From: an uncultured Alphaproteobacteria bacterium
GTDB lineage: Bacteria; Pseudomonadota; Alphaproteobacteria; RF32; CAG-239
Assembly (NCBI GenBank): GCA_910580155.1
Contig: CAJTWX010000028.1
Coordinates: 1-18,647 of the forward strand
Direction: 5' to 3'
Length of the DNA: 18,647 nucleotides
Shown piece after piece: positions 8,473 through 15,371 of the stretch. The first letter of the stretch is position 1, and each line of letters starts with the position of its first letter. The notes under the pieces are model-generated. The model had not been told where the DNA came from. It ran no database searches and saw only the letters and a program-made list of their open reading frames with translations. Both the position numbers and the translations under genes were made by a program.

Positions 8473-9093
8473 ATGCAGCATCTGGGCAACATCTTTTTAT
8501 ATAACAATAACAACATCAACAAAGCCCTTTATCATCAAGATTTGGAAGAGCGGGGATATTACCTGTTTGATACCGATAATCTGCACAAATTCACTCTGTA
8601 TCACAAAGAAATCACCCCGAATGTGCTGCTGTTTGACTTTGAACGCAACACGCCGATAGATTTTATCGCCTCATTAGAGCGCAAATTCGAACGCTCGACC
8701 ATCCCGCTCGTAGTTGTTTCCGAAGCTCCGAACGCACTGATATATCACCCTTCCATCAGCCATTACCTTACGCACAACGAGGCCAAACGCAGCCTGCTCG
8801 GCATTTTGGAGAGCTACTGCACTGGCAATAAGAAACATCAGATTTTATACGTCAACCTCAAGCCTTACGAACGATCAGACTTTTCAAAATCCGTCAAACA
8901 GGCCGGCTACACAATGTTTGAAGTGCATAACATCAACGCCGCCAAAGCCTATATGTCCAAAAACACCCCGACTATCGTCTGTATCAATTTTGAACCGGCA
9001 TTAAGCAAATCACAAAAAATCTTTGCCCATCCCAAAACATTTTATGTGGACAACACGCAGAATGTTAAGGAAGTCGAACAATTTTTGCATTAA
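8473..9093 (+). CDS. Uncharacterised protein with two degenerate receiver-like folds
   Basis: A 206-residue cytoplasmic protein with no clear named family. It reads as two similar alpha/beta halves. Half one (about 5-112) starts with strand NIFLYNNN, and a later strand PNVLLFDFE puts an Asp where receiver domains carry the phosphorylated Asp; a strand IPLVVVSEAP follows. Half two (about 117-206) starts with strand HQILYVN, then a helix and a second strand TMFEVHNINAAKAYM. Its strand TPTIVCINFEP has Asn in the Asp position. The acidic pocket of true receivers is missing in both halves. A GGAGG site precedes the ATG. It lies 62 bases after folD and just before the DedA-type gene. The fold guess is mine; a real gene is very likely. 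Confidence 0.7.
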   Translation: MQHLGNIFLYNNNNINKALYHQDLEERGYYLFDTDNLHKFTLYHKEITPNVLLFDFERNTPIDFIASLERKFERSTIPLVVVSEAPNALIYHPSISHYLTHNEAKRSLLGILESYCTGNKKHQILYVNLKPYERSDFSKSVKQAGYTMFEVHNINAAKAYMSKNTPTIVCINFEPALSKSQKIFAHPKTFYVDNTQNVKEVEQFLH

Positions 9094-9132
9094 ACCTAAA
9101 GCCGTTATGAACGATTGACGAAAGAATGAATA

Positions 9133-9726
9133 ATGGCTTTTAAAGACTTAACCCGCAAAATTTATGACTGCACACTAAACCTTGCCGCCAAGAAAAACGC
9201 TCTTGTCTGGCTGTTTGCGATTTCGTTTATTGAAAGCTCGTTTTTTCCTATCCCGCCGGATATTATGATTATCCCGATGGTTTTAGCCACCCCGAAACAG
9301 GCATATAAAATCGCCGGTGTCGCTACTGTGGCAAGCGTCTTCGGCGGCTACCTCGGCTATTATATCGGCGTTTACGGCTTTGAGTTGATTGCCCGCCCAT
9401 TGTTGGAATTTTACGGCTATATGGACGGGTTTACGAAGTTTGAGAATTATTACCACGAATACGGTGCGTGGATAGTCTTTGGCGCCGGCATCACGCCGTT
9501 TCCTTACAAGATTATCACGATTGCAAGCGGCGCTGTCCATCTGGATTTGGCAGTTTTCACCATAGCCTCCGTCCTTGCCCGCGGCATCCGCTTTTACCTC
9601 ATCGCGTGGTTGTTAAAACGCTACGGCGCCCCAATGAAAGAGTTTATCGAGAAAAACTTAAACCTCCTCTCCATACTGTTTTTACTCCTGCTCATCGGCG
9701 GCTTCGCAGTCATCAAGTGGCTATAG
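9133..9726 (+). CDS. DedA/YqaA-family membrane protein
   Basis: A 197-residue inner-membrane protein of the DedA (VTT, SNARE-associated Golgi) superfamily, YqaA type. Related proteins are proposed lipid scramblases or flippases needed for envelope homeostasis. Seen in the sequence are FIESSFFPIPPDIMIIPMVL at about 32-51, a Gly-rich helix with GGYLGYYIG at about 74-82, and the family motif GAGITPFPYKIITIASGAVHL at about 117-138. A region with Arg in LARGIRFY follows, then a C-terminal helix LSILFLLLLIGGFAVI. The ribosome site is weak (GAAAGAAT). The family is confident; the substrate is not known. Confidence 0.88.
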   Translation: MAFKDLTRKIYDCTLNLAAKKNALVWLFAISFIESSFFPIPPDIMIIPMVLATPKQAYKIAGVATVASVFGGYLGYYIGVYGFELIARPLLEFYGYMDGFTKFENYYHEYGAWIVFGAGITPFPYKIITIASGAVHLDLAVFTIASVLARGIRFYLIAWLLKRYGAPMKEFIEKNLNLLSILFLLLLIGGFAVIKWL

Positions 9727-9787
9727 CCGCCCCCTGCTATAGCGCTGTTGCACTTCCCCGCATCATCATAAAATGACTCATAGAAAT

Positions 9788-9814
9788 TTGCCCGCTATCA
9801 CAGACAGCGGGCAA
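9788..9814. terminator. Bidirectional hairpin terminator
   Basis: A perfect 9-base inverted repeat TTGCCCGCT / AGCGGGCAA encloses a 9-base loop. It sits between the convergent ends of the DedA-type gene and the small HTH gene. U-rich tails are modest on both strands (CCTTTC to the right, ATTTCT to the left), so either direction may be inefficient. Confidence 0.7.
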
Positions 9815-9818
9815 CCTT

Positions 9819-10154
9819 TCAGTCATCAATCAAAGCCAAATGATACCCCTCCGGTTTGTCTTTCATTCGGGCAAAGACCAAATTTCGCCCGTCTTCATCC
9901 AAGTCCTCAAGCGTTAAAACAATCCGTTTGTGGTAATATTTCAACAACCGTCCTGCCACATACCAATTTATAACATTATGTTCAATATCCCGCACCCGCT
10001 GTCCGGACACTCCCGACTGGCACATAATGTCATAATAGCTCAACCCGCGTTTCAGCCTTTCCGCCCTAAGCAAAACAGATATTTTTTGATTTAATGTCCG
10101 GTATAAATAACATCCGATATGTGCATCGTCTTTTTTGATTTTCTGATTTTCCAT
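9819..10154 (-). CDS. Small XRE-like helix-turn-helix protein
   Basis: A 111-residue protein. The start ATG at 10154 (MENQKIKKDDAHIG) is chosen because GGAG lies nine bases upstream; a TTG five codons earlier lacks a site. Residues about 25-75 read as an HTH: ISVLLRAERLKRGLSYYDIM, then CQSGVSGQRVRDIEHNVINWYVAGRLLKYY. The acidic C-terminus (LEDLDEDGRNLVFARMKD) has no named domain. The match to canonical XRE is only partial and the second helix is unusual. The gene lies directly downstream of a structured element with an intrinsic terminator (10179-10341), which may control it. It could also be a remnant of a mobile element. Confidence 0.65.
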   Translation of the reverse strand: MENQKIKKDDAHIGCYLYRTLNQKISVLLRAERLKRGLSYYDIMCQSGVSGQRVRDIEHNVINWYVAGRLLKYYHKRIVLTLEDLDEDGRNLVFARMKDKPEGYHLALIDD

Positions 10155-10178
10155 AATTTTAAACTCCAATTTAATATT

Positions 10179-10214
10179 AAAACAAAAACTGGCGCAGGAT
10201 AATCCTAGCGCCAG
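10179..10214 (-). terminator. Intrinsic terminator before the small HTH gene
   Basis: On the minus strand CTGGCGC and GCGCCAG enclose a continuing stem AGGAT / ATCCT with one bulged T, and are followed by TTTTTGTTTT. This is a strong GC-rich hairpin with a U-tract. It lies 25 bases upstream of the HTH start codon, so it either ends a small RNA or acts as an attenuator for the gene. Confidence 0.8.
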
Positions 10215-10341
10215 GGAGTTCCAAAATCACTAAACTATGACTCTTATGGCCTTCAATATATAGCCATAAGCTCCCTGACTTATTATCAAGGAATTAAGAG
10301 TTTAGAGAGCTTTGGAAAGCCCTGCCAACATCTCTGCCGAC
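10182..10341 (-). ncRNA. Candidate structured small RNA or attenuator leader
   Basis: The minus strand between a weak promoter and the terminator can fold into a long rod. CAGGG (10320-10324) pairs with CCCTG (10212-10216). A 2x2 internal loop follows, then TTCCAAA pairs with TTTGGAA and CTAAACT with AGTTTAG. A bubble (about 28 bases on the 5' side, 6 on the 3' side) leads to an apical stem CTTATGGC / GCCATAAG with a 12-base loop. The length of about 160 bases and the rod-with-bubble shape recall 6S RNA, but I find no diagnostic 6S sequence. The outer closing stem shares bases with the terminator hairpin, so the two may compete. Either a free RNA or a 5' leader of the HTH gene would fit. Confidence 0.5.
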
Positions 10342-10347
10342 AAAAAG

Positions 10348-10375
10348 AATATACAACCGAAATTCTAAAAGTAAA
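10348..10375 (-). promoter_or_regulatory. Possible promoter of the structured RNA/HTH transcript
   Basis: On the minus strand TTTACT (10370-10375), a 16-base spacer and TATATT (10348-10353) give a partial sigma70 match. The predicted start would be near 10341, just before the folded region. The -35 agrees at only four of six bases. Confidence 0.35.
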
Positions 10376-10390
10376 GTAAAAAAAACACAT

Positions 10391-10424
10391 CATTGCGAGG
10401 CAATTTATTGCCGTGGCAATCTCA
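10391..10424. repeat. Short palindromic intergenic repeat
   Basis: CATTGCGAG at the left and GGCAATCTC at the right flank a perfect inner stem GGCAAT-TT-ATTGCC, and an outer stem ATTGC / GCAAT closes it. Elements beginning with ATTGCGAG and ending with GCAATCTC are familiar dispersed palindromic repeats in several bacterial genomes, including Rickettsiales. Only one copy lies in this window. Confidence 0.6.
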
Positions 10425-10446
10425 AGAGCGTATGGATTCTATATCT

Positions 10447-10551
10447 CCCCCTCTCCTATCCTCCCCCGCCAAGGGGGGAGGAACCCCTTGTGGCAACCAC
10501 TCCCTCCAAAGACCTCCTCTCCCCTCGGAGGGAGAGGATGGGTGAGGGGGA
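10447..10551. repeat. GC-rich cruciform-type intergenic repeat
   Basis: An imperfect palindrome. The outer arms CCCCCTCTCCTATCCTC and GAGGATGGGTGAGGGGG pair with a few mismatches. Inside are two further hairpins: CCTCCCCC with GGGGGGAGG (10460-10481), and CTCTCCC with GGGAGAG near 10517-10537. Its composition contrasts with the AT-rich flanks. Repeats of this kind are dispersed in many bacterial genomes and give false ORFs with PLTHPLPPRGE, which is also seen here on the minus strand. Confidence 0.7.
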
Positions 10552-10593
10552 CAACAAAAAAACAATGAAAACATACCCCATTCGTGGCACTAA

Positions 10594-10721
10594 AAAAACC
10601 GCGGAATTTTAGTAGTGAGCCCCAAATGTCCCCCAAAGGAGGGGAGCGTACATAAACGTACGTGACCCGACTGAAGAGGGGCTTCCATTTGGGAGCTCAA
10701 TGCTAAAATTACACGGTTTTT
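10594..10721. mobile_element. Miniature inverted-repeat-like element
   Basis: A 128-base imperfect palindrome. The left end AAAAACCGCGGAATTTTAG is mirrored by CTAAAATTACACGGTTTTT at the right end. The arms continue through GTGAGCCCCAAATG and CATTTGGGAGCTCAA toward a centre CGTAC-ATAAAC-GTACG. The right tip lies on the stop codon of the nitronate monooxygenase-like gene. No transposase and no clear target duplication are seen. It could be a MITE, or a dispersed palindrome that works as a terminator. Confidence 0.6.
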
Positions 10722-12111
10722 ACCGACCTTGTTTAATCGCCTCAATCAACTCGTGCGTCGTTGGAATGTATCCGTTCGCATAGAGCGGGTCTTGCCCGAA
10801 ACGATAGACCTGATGTCCGGCAAACAGCAAATTATCATCTGTGCTGCCATTGTGCGAGATGTCAAACAGTGTCTTGTGGATGCAATAGGTGCGCGGGTCA
10901 CAAAGCTTACCGGTGGTGCCGGTTGCCCCCGACCAGGCGGAAAACTGGCATTGCGACAAGCAACCCAAACATTTAGCCCTGTCTTCTTTCATCACTTTCC
11001 ATTCTTCCGGTGTGAGGAACACAACCGTACTGTCCGGCGTTTCCTGAATAACGGTAAAGCCGGCATTAATCTGGTTATTGGCTTTTGCCAAATCCGCTGC
11101 TTTGATATAAACCGTCTTGACATTGCTCAAGTTAAGCGGCGTATCAAACTCTTCTGCCGCCTCGGCGCGATATTCAATCTCGCCCTCTTTACGCTCCATC
11201 AAACGCGCCATAAACTTATTTTTAATCGCCGAAGAATAAAATCCGGTCGGGCTGAATCGCTGCAACACAACATCGCCGGCCTTTGTATTCAGCATCACCT
11301 TTTTCCAAGCATCACTGACAGGACTTTCCTGCGTAATCATCGGGCGCGTACCAAACTGAAACGCCACCTTGCCGATTTCCGGATTATCAAGATAGTTTTC
11401 CCACTCGCTCAAACACCACACACCACCGGCAATGATAATCGGCGTTTCGCAAAGCCCAAGCTTGTTTAAGGTTGCGCGCAGCTCTTTAATGCGGTTATAC
11501 GGGTCTTGCGGCTCTTCGGGGTTTTCGGCATTGGACAAACCGTTATGTCCACCGGCAAGCCACGGGTCTTCATAAACCACACCGCCCAAAAACTCGGCAT
11601 ATTTTGAATATGACCGCTTCCACAAAATCTGAAAAGCGCGCGAAGACGAAACAATCGGGTAATAATAAACGCCGTGCTCAGAAGCAATTTCACCCAGTTT
11701 ATACGGCAATCCAGCCCCGCAGGTCACACCGTGAATAAGCCCTTTTGCCCCTTTTAAAACTTCAGTGATAACCGTTTCGGAATCAGCCAGTTCCCAAAGT
11801 TCATTAACGTGGATTCGCCCGTTGCCACCGGCAATTTCGTGTGCAATCTGCGCCTGTGCAATACCGCCCTTAATCGCCATAGCAATCAAATCTTCGTGGC
11901 GTTCCTGCCGTTTTAACCGTGTCGAACGCTCCATCATAACCTTGCCGTTATTGTCATAGCAATCCGCCGAAACAAGGGAGATTGTCCCGACACAGCCTTC
12001 TTTGGCAAAGTGTCCGCTGCTTCTTCCGTCTGTTCCGTTAATTCCTTTTCCGCCCTCGATAATCGGCAAAACCTCTTTGCCCGAAAGCACAATACTCTTC
12101 AAATTTATCAC
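10720..12111 (-). CDS. Nitronate monooxygenase-like flavin oxidoreductase
   Basis: A 463-residue TIM-barrel flavoprotein of the NAD(P)H-dependent nitronate monooxygenase/2-nitropropane dioxygenase family. FMN-binding segments include GVTCGAGLP at about 128-136, LAGGHNG with the active-site-type His189, IIIAGGVW at 225-232 and FQFGTRPM at 251-258. The C-terminus adds a five-cysteine cluster: CLGCLSQCQFS (C381, C384, C388), then C404 and C410. Metal or Fe-S binding by this tail is inferred, not shown. The first codon is GTG at 12111 after AAGGAAAG. An extended -10 TGCTATAAA lies about 40 bases upstream. The gene is isolated between repeats and the Ter triad. The physiological substrate is unknown. 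Confidence 0.88.
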   Translation of the reverse strand: MINLKSIVLSGKEVLPIIEGGKGINGTDGRSSGHFAKEGCVGTISLVSADCYDNNGKVMMERSTRLKRQERHEDLIAMAIKGGIAQAQIAHEIAGGNGRIHVNELWELADSETVITEVLKGAKGLIHGVTCGAGLPYKLGEIASEHGVYYYPIVSSSRAFQILWKRSYSKYAEFLGGVVYEDPWLAGGHNGLSNAENPEEPQDPYNRIKELRATLNKLGLCETPIIIAGGVWCLSEWENYLDNPEIGKVAFQFGTRPMITQESPVSDAWKKVMLNTKAGDVVLQRFSPTGFYSSAIKNKFMARLMERKEGEIEYRAEAAEEFDTPLNLSNVKTVYIKAADLAKANNQINAGFTVIQETPDSTVVFLTPEEWKVMKEDRAKCLGCLSQCQFSAWSGATGTTGKLCDPRTYCIHKTLFDISHNGSTDDNLLFAGHQVYRFGQDPLYANGYIPTTHELIEAIKQGR

Positions 12112-12149
12112 AAGTCTTTCCTTATTTATTATCTAAACAACATACCGCT

Positions 12150-12158
12150 TTTATAGCA
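12150..12158 (-). promoter_or_regulatory. Extended -10 promoter element of the flavoprotein gene
   Basis: Minus-strand TGCTATAAA matches the extended -10 form TGnTATAAT at eight of nine positions, about 40 bases before the GTG start. No good -35 is present at the usual distance, which is common for extended -10 promoters. Confidence 0.5.
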
Positions 12159-12222
12159 CCTGTTTTTTAAAAAGAAAAGTAGGAACTTCAAAGTATTCAG
12201 ATATCCCCAAGGATACTATTAG

Positions 12223-13677
12223 CTAAAACGGTTTGAACAACCGCGCCCATTCAATATCGTTACTAACCGCAAGCGCCACCGCCACACAACAGTAAGTGTA
12301 TGTAATCAGGGCATTTATCGTCATCCCGCCGACTTTTCTGACCAGAAAATGACGATATTTTTTAACTACCCAGTGCAACAAATTAAAAAACAAGATATAC
12401 ACAATCAGCTGTATTGATATCCCGATTTCTTTCAGCTTCGGTTCATACACCATCATTATCCGCGGAAAAAACGTCATCAACAGACTGTATAACATTACCA
12501 GAATATAGGCAATACGCTGTGTACGCTGCTCACTCTGCACGTGTTGTTTTAAGTTTTCTTTTGAGAGCTCGTCCAAACCGAATCCACGGATTTTTTTCGG
12601 CTCGGCCTGCTTTTCCTTAATCGTTTTCAGGTTTGCCTTTAAGCGCTCTTCCGCCACACACAAGCCGCACCCTTTGTTGGTAAAATACGCGTGATTCGGA
12701 TTCTTCTTGCAGTGTTTCAGATTCCGCAACAGAAAATCAAGCTCGGCCTGCCACTCTGTCGCTGTCGGGCGTTTCTGCCCTTTCACAAATGCACGGTCAA
12801 ACAACTTCAGCGTGCTCTGCGGCAAAAAGGCGTGAATACTGTACGGATGCGGTGCTTGGTAACTGTCCCCCCACATCCCGTATGCATAGTGATACTGCTC
12901 GATTCTCTCCTGAATCGAAAGCGCACTGTCCGCATTTTTCTTCACCACGCCCGAAAACGGATGAATACCATTGTTTAAAAGCTTAAAGATAATCACCGCC
13001 AGCGCAAACTTATCCTGCTCCTCGCCCATCTCCTCGCAAGCCTGCTGCATTCCCTCCGGATAAATATATTCCTCGCTCACAAACTCCGCCGGAAAACGCG
13101 CCTGTTCACCCTGAATCGAAAAACCGTCGCAATCAAACACCGCCACCGTCATCGTCTTTTTATAAATCGACACATTAGACGGCTTAAGATCAATAATATA
13201 ATGCCCGTATTTATGCAAAGACGCCGCCATCAAAGCCACATTATACGCCGCCATCACCCGATATTCATATTTATCGCTAAGCCCTAATTTAGCGCGAACC
13301 GCCCCCTGCATCAGGTGGTCAAGCGACACCGCCTCTGCCGTATTGATAAACGGCATCATATACCCAACGCAATATCCCTCGTCATCTTCCAACACCGCCT
13401 CAGGCCACGCAATCTGCACATATTCAACCCCGCCCGCTGTCACGCTCGGAATATTCGGATTGTTCATCACCATCGCCTCAAGCTTTAAGCGGTTGGTATT
13501 ACTCTTCTGGCGTTCGTGAAAAATCTTCGCAACTTTAGCCGGCTGCCCGACAATTTCATACACCTTGCCCGCTGCGCCGCCTTTATTCAAAAGCTTCCCT
13601 AAAGCCAACCGCTCAAAGTGCCGGTCGGCATAAATCGCATTAAATTGCAACACAGAAGTTTCAGTAGTATCGGTCAT
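12223..13677 (-). CDS. YegI-like protein kinase of the TerY-P triad
   Basis: A 484-residue Ser/Thr-type kinase-like protein. The Gly-rich loop is LNKGGAAGKVYEI (about 30-42) and the nucleotide-binding Lys is probably K51. The catalytic loop YIIDLKPSNVSI gives D163, K165 and N168, with the HRD His replaced. FDCDGF at 181-186 stands for DFG. After the kinase domain a zinc ribbon (C323, H329, C337, C340) follows, then a charged linker. Three hydrophobic segments lie at about 389-410, 420-437 and 453-472, which would anchor it in the inner membrane. The ATG at 13677 shares a base with the phosphatase stop (TGATG). Family precedent (TerY-P triad) pairs this kinase with a VWA protein and a PP2C phosphatase, as here. 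The substrate is unknown. Confidence 0.85.
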   Translation of the reverse strand: MTDTTETSVLQFNAIYADRHFERLALGKLLNKGGAAGKVYEIVGQPAKVAKIFHERQKSNTNRLKLEAMVMNNPNIPSVTAGGVEYVQIAWPEAVLEDDEGYCVGYMMPFINTAEAVSLDHLMQGAVRAKLGLSDKYEYRVMAAYNVALMAASLHKYGHYIIDLKPSNVSIYKKTMTVAVFDCDGFSIQGEQARFPAEFVSEEYIYPEGMQQACEEMGEEQDKFALAVIIFKLLNNGIHPFSGVVKKNADSALSIQERIEQYHYAYGMWGDSYQAPHPYSIHAFLPQSTLKLFDRAFVKGQKRPTATEWQAELDFLLRNLKHCKKNPNHAYFTNKGCGLCVAEERLKANLKTIKEKQAEPKKIRGFGLDELSKENLKQHVQSEQRTQRIAYILVMLYSLLMTFFPRIMMVYEPKLKEIGISIQLIVYILFFNLLHWVVKKYRHFLVRKVGGMTINALITYTYCCVAVALAVSNDIEWARLFKPF

Positions 13678-14432
13678 CACAGTTCAGCCCATAAAAAGGT
13701 CTTGTCATCAGAGTTCAGCTTGCGCGCCTTGCCGGTGTTTAAGGTATTGTTCAGCGCCGCCAACGCCCGTGTCTTGCTCGGCTCGTTTTTAAGGTATTGA
13801 TATATCGGCTCGATAAAACCGCCCTTAAGTTTGCACATATCCTCAGTCAGGGCAAAATTCGTCACCCCGTCAGTCATCAAAAACAAGGCATTCGCATTCT
13901 CAATCTTCGTAAAACGCAAACTTTCCGTCCAGTTATTCATTGTATAAAAGTACGTTTCGCACGAAAACTGCCCGTTTGCCGGACGCGACAGCGTATACGC
14001 ACATTTTCCGCTCTCTTCACCGTGCAGAGCAATCCCCGCCCCGTCACCAATATGGAAAAATACGCCGCGGTTTTTATGATATGCCACCCCCACGACCGTT
14101 GCCGAAAAATTCAGAATTTCCTCTTCCGATTTGCTCCTGTTCAGCCGATGAATAACCAAACGCTCACGCGCCTTTTCAATCGCCCGTACCACGCCCTGCT
14201 CCATATCCTTAAGCGGCGTGTTAATCAAAACGTTGACCAGCGTTTCACACACCATCTTCGCCCCGATTTTGCCATACTTTGCCGAACCTGCACCGTCCGA
14301 CACCACCGCCACCAACTTATTGCCCGAACAAGCATATTGATAAAAATCCTGACACGGCATTTTCTTTGCCGTATGCAGCCCGCCCGTAATTTTGGTGGCA
14401 ATCACCCGTATGCTTTTAGGCGTTTTCTTCAT
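13677..14432 (-). CDS. PP2C-family protein phosphatase of the TerY-P triad
   Basis: A 251-residue PPM/PP2C phosphatase, metal-dependent and cytoplasmic, that likely reverses phosphorylation by the adjacent kinase. Metal and catalytic positions visible are CQDF (D29), VVSDGAGSAKYG (D46, G47), SATVVG at 110-115, HIGDGAG (D130), LMTDGVTN (D188) and a closing DDKTF (D242, D243). It lacks an N-terminal regulatory domain. The start MKKTPKSIR is chosen because GAGGG lies six bases upstream; a TTG four codons earlier is less likely. It overlaps the VWA gene by 17 bases and the kinase gene by one base, so the three are probably expressed together. Confidence 0.9.
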   Translation of the reverse strand: MKKTPKSIRVIATKITGGLHTAKKMPCQDFYQYACSGNKLVAVVSDGAGSAKYGKIGAKMVCETLVNVLINTPLKDMEQGVVRAIEKARERLVIHRLNRSKSEEEILNFSATVVGVAYHKNRGVFFHIGDGAGIALHGEESGKCAYTLSRPANGQFSCETYFYTMNNWTESLRFTKIENANALFLMTDGVTNFALTEDMCKLKGGFIEPIYQYLKNEPSKTRALAALNNTLNTGKARKLNSDDKTFLWAEL

Positions 14433-15114
14433 TCCAGCCCTCAATATCGTCTAAAATATCGGGCATATTCGGTGCCGCGCGGGAAATACAGGAAACACTG
14501 CGGGAGAGCCATAAAAAGAACTCGGTAAACTTCAAGCCGCTCAACCGTTTCGGCGCCATCAGCGAAAACTTCGCAAGCTTGTCCAGATTAGCCCCTTGTG
14601 TACCAACTGCGTGAATCACAACTTTTTTATTTTGCTGCGCCTCGCGGCATTTTGCCGCTGCCAGCTCCCAGCCGTAATCCGTCGGCTCACCATCGCTGAT
14701 TAAGAAAATCCACGGTCGCTTGGAAGTAATCCCACAGCTGTCATATAAGCATTTCTGCTCTTCGATTTTGTGCAATGCTTTTTCCATTGCCTTACCGATA
14801 GGAGAAAGCCCCGATGCCTCCATCATTGGTGCGGTAAAATTCATCGCATCCACCCAGTCCGCCGAAACATCCGCATCATCTTTGCCATATGCTTTAATCA
14901 CCAAAAGTTGCACCCGCGAACTGGCGTCAATATCTTCCTTAAGTTCTTTTTCTAACGCCTGCAGCCCCATATTCAGCTGCTTAATCGGCTCGCCGCGCAT
15001 AGAACCCGAACAGTCCAAAACCAAAATGCACGGTGTCCGCTCGTTCGCATTTTCCGCAAATTCCACATACGGAATCATCACATCGGAAAAATCTTCTTCT
15101 TTATTGCTGCTCAT
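14416..15114 (-). CDS. terY: TerY-type von Willebrand factor A domain protein
   Basis: A 232-residue VWA protein, first gene of the triad. The metal-ion-dependent adhesion site is intact: DCSGS (D34, S36, S38), a Ser104 in GLSPIGKAM where Thr is usual, and SDGEPTD with D141. The C-terminal LSGLKFTEFFLWLSRSVSCIS fits TerY proteins. These are thought to act as scaffolds for kinase and phosphatase in the Ter stress-response network. No signal peptide or membrane segment is seen, so it should be cytoplasmic. A GGGAAG site precedes the ATG. The upstream 257-base gap holds several GCGGAT motifs (15160-15213) that may be regulatory. Confidence 0.88.
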   Translation of the reverse strand: MSSNKEEDFSDVMIPYVEFAENANERTPCILVLDCSGSMRGEPIKQLNMGLQALEKELKEDIDASSRVQLLVIKAYGKDDADVSADWVDAMNFTAPMMEASGLSPIGKAMEKALHKIEEQKCLYDSCGITSKRPWIFLISDGEPTDYGWELAAAKCREAQQNKKVVIHAVGTQGANLDKLAKFSLMAPKRLSGLKFTEFFLWLSRSVSCISRAAPNMPDILDDIEGWNEENA

Positions 15115-15159
15115 ATTTTCTTCCCTTTATTCGCAATTATTCATAACTGGGATAAGAAT

Positions 15160-15213
15160 GCGGATATCCGCTCCCCTCAATCGGCTGTGGCGAAGAAATC
15201 CGCCCGCATCCGC
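15160..15213. promoter_or_regulatory. Cluster of GCGGAT/ATCCGC motifs between terY and the thioredoxin gene
   Basis: The divergent gap (15115-15371) holds the perfect 12-base palindrome GCGGATATCCGC (15160-15171) and two more ATCCGC copies at 15198 and 15208, ten bases apart. A TATATA-like stretch follows directly. This could be an operator or UTR structure for the triad. No other feature is clear in the gap. Confidence 0.3.
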
Positions 15214-15371
15214 TTATATATAGAATGGAAAAAAATACTGAAAAAATCATTAAAAATTTAACTAAATATTTCATTTTTTTGCCCTATGTATTGCATTAAC
15301 CACGGTTAGAGCATATATCAAAACCGCCGTTTGTACAAAACTCAATTGATTTATTAACAGGAAAAAATGCT

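Noticed and set aside
10439..10636. 65-residue minus-strand reading frame containing PLTHPLPPRGE
   Set aside because: It is a translation of the GC-rich palindromic repeat; this peptide pattern is a well-known artefact of dispersed repeats, and there is no ribosome site.
10729..11469. Plus-strand 246-residue reading frame
   Set aside because: Antisense shadow of the flavoprotein gene; the composition is odd and it has no family features.
13797..14528. Plus-strand 243-residue reading frame
   Set aside because: Antisense to the PP2C and terY genes; rich in His, Arg and Pro, as expected for a shadow frame.
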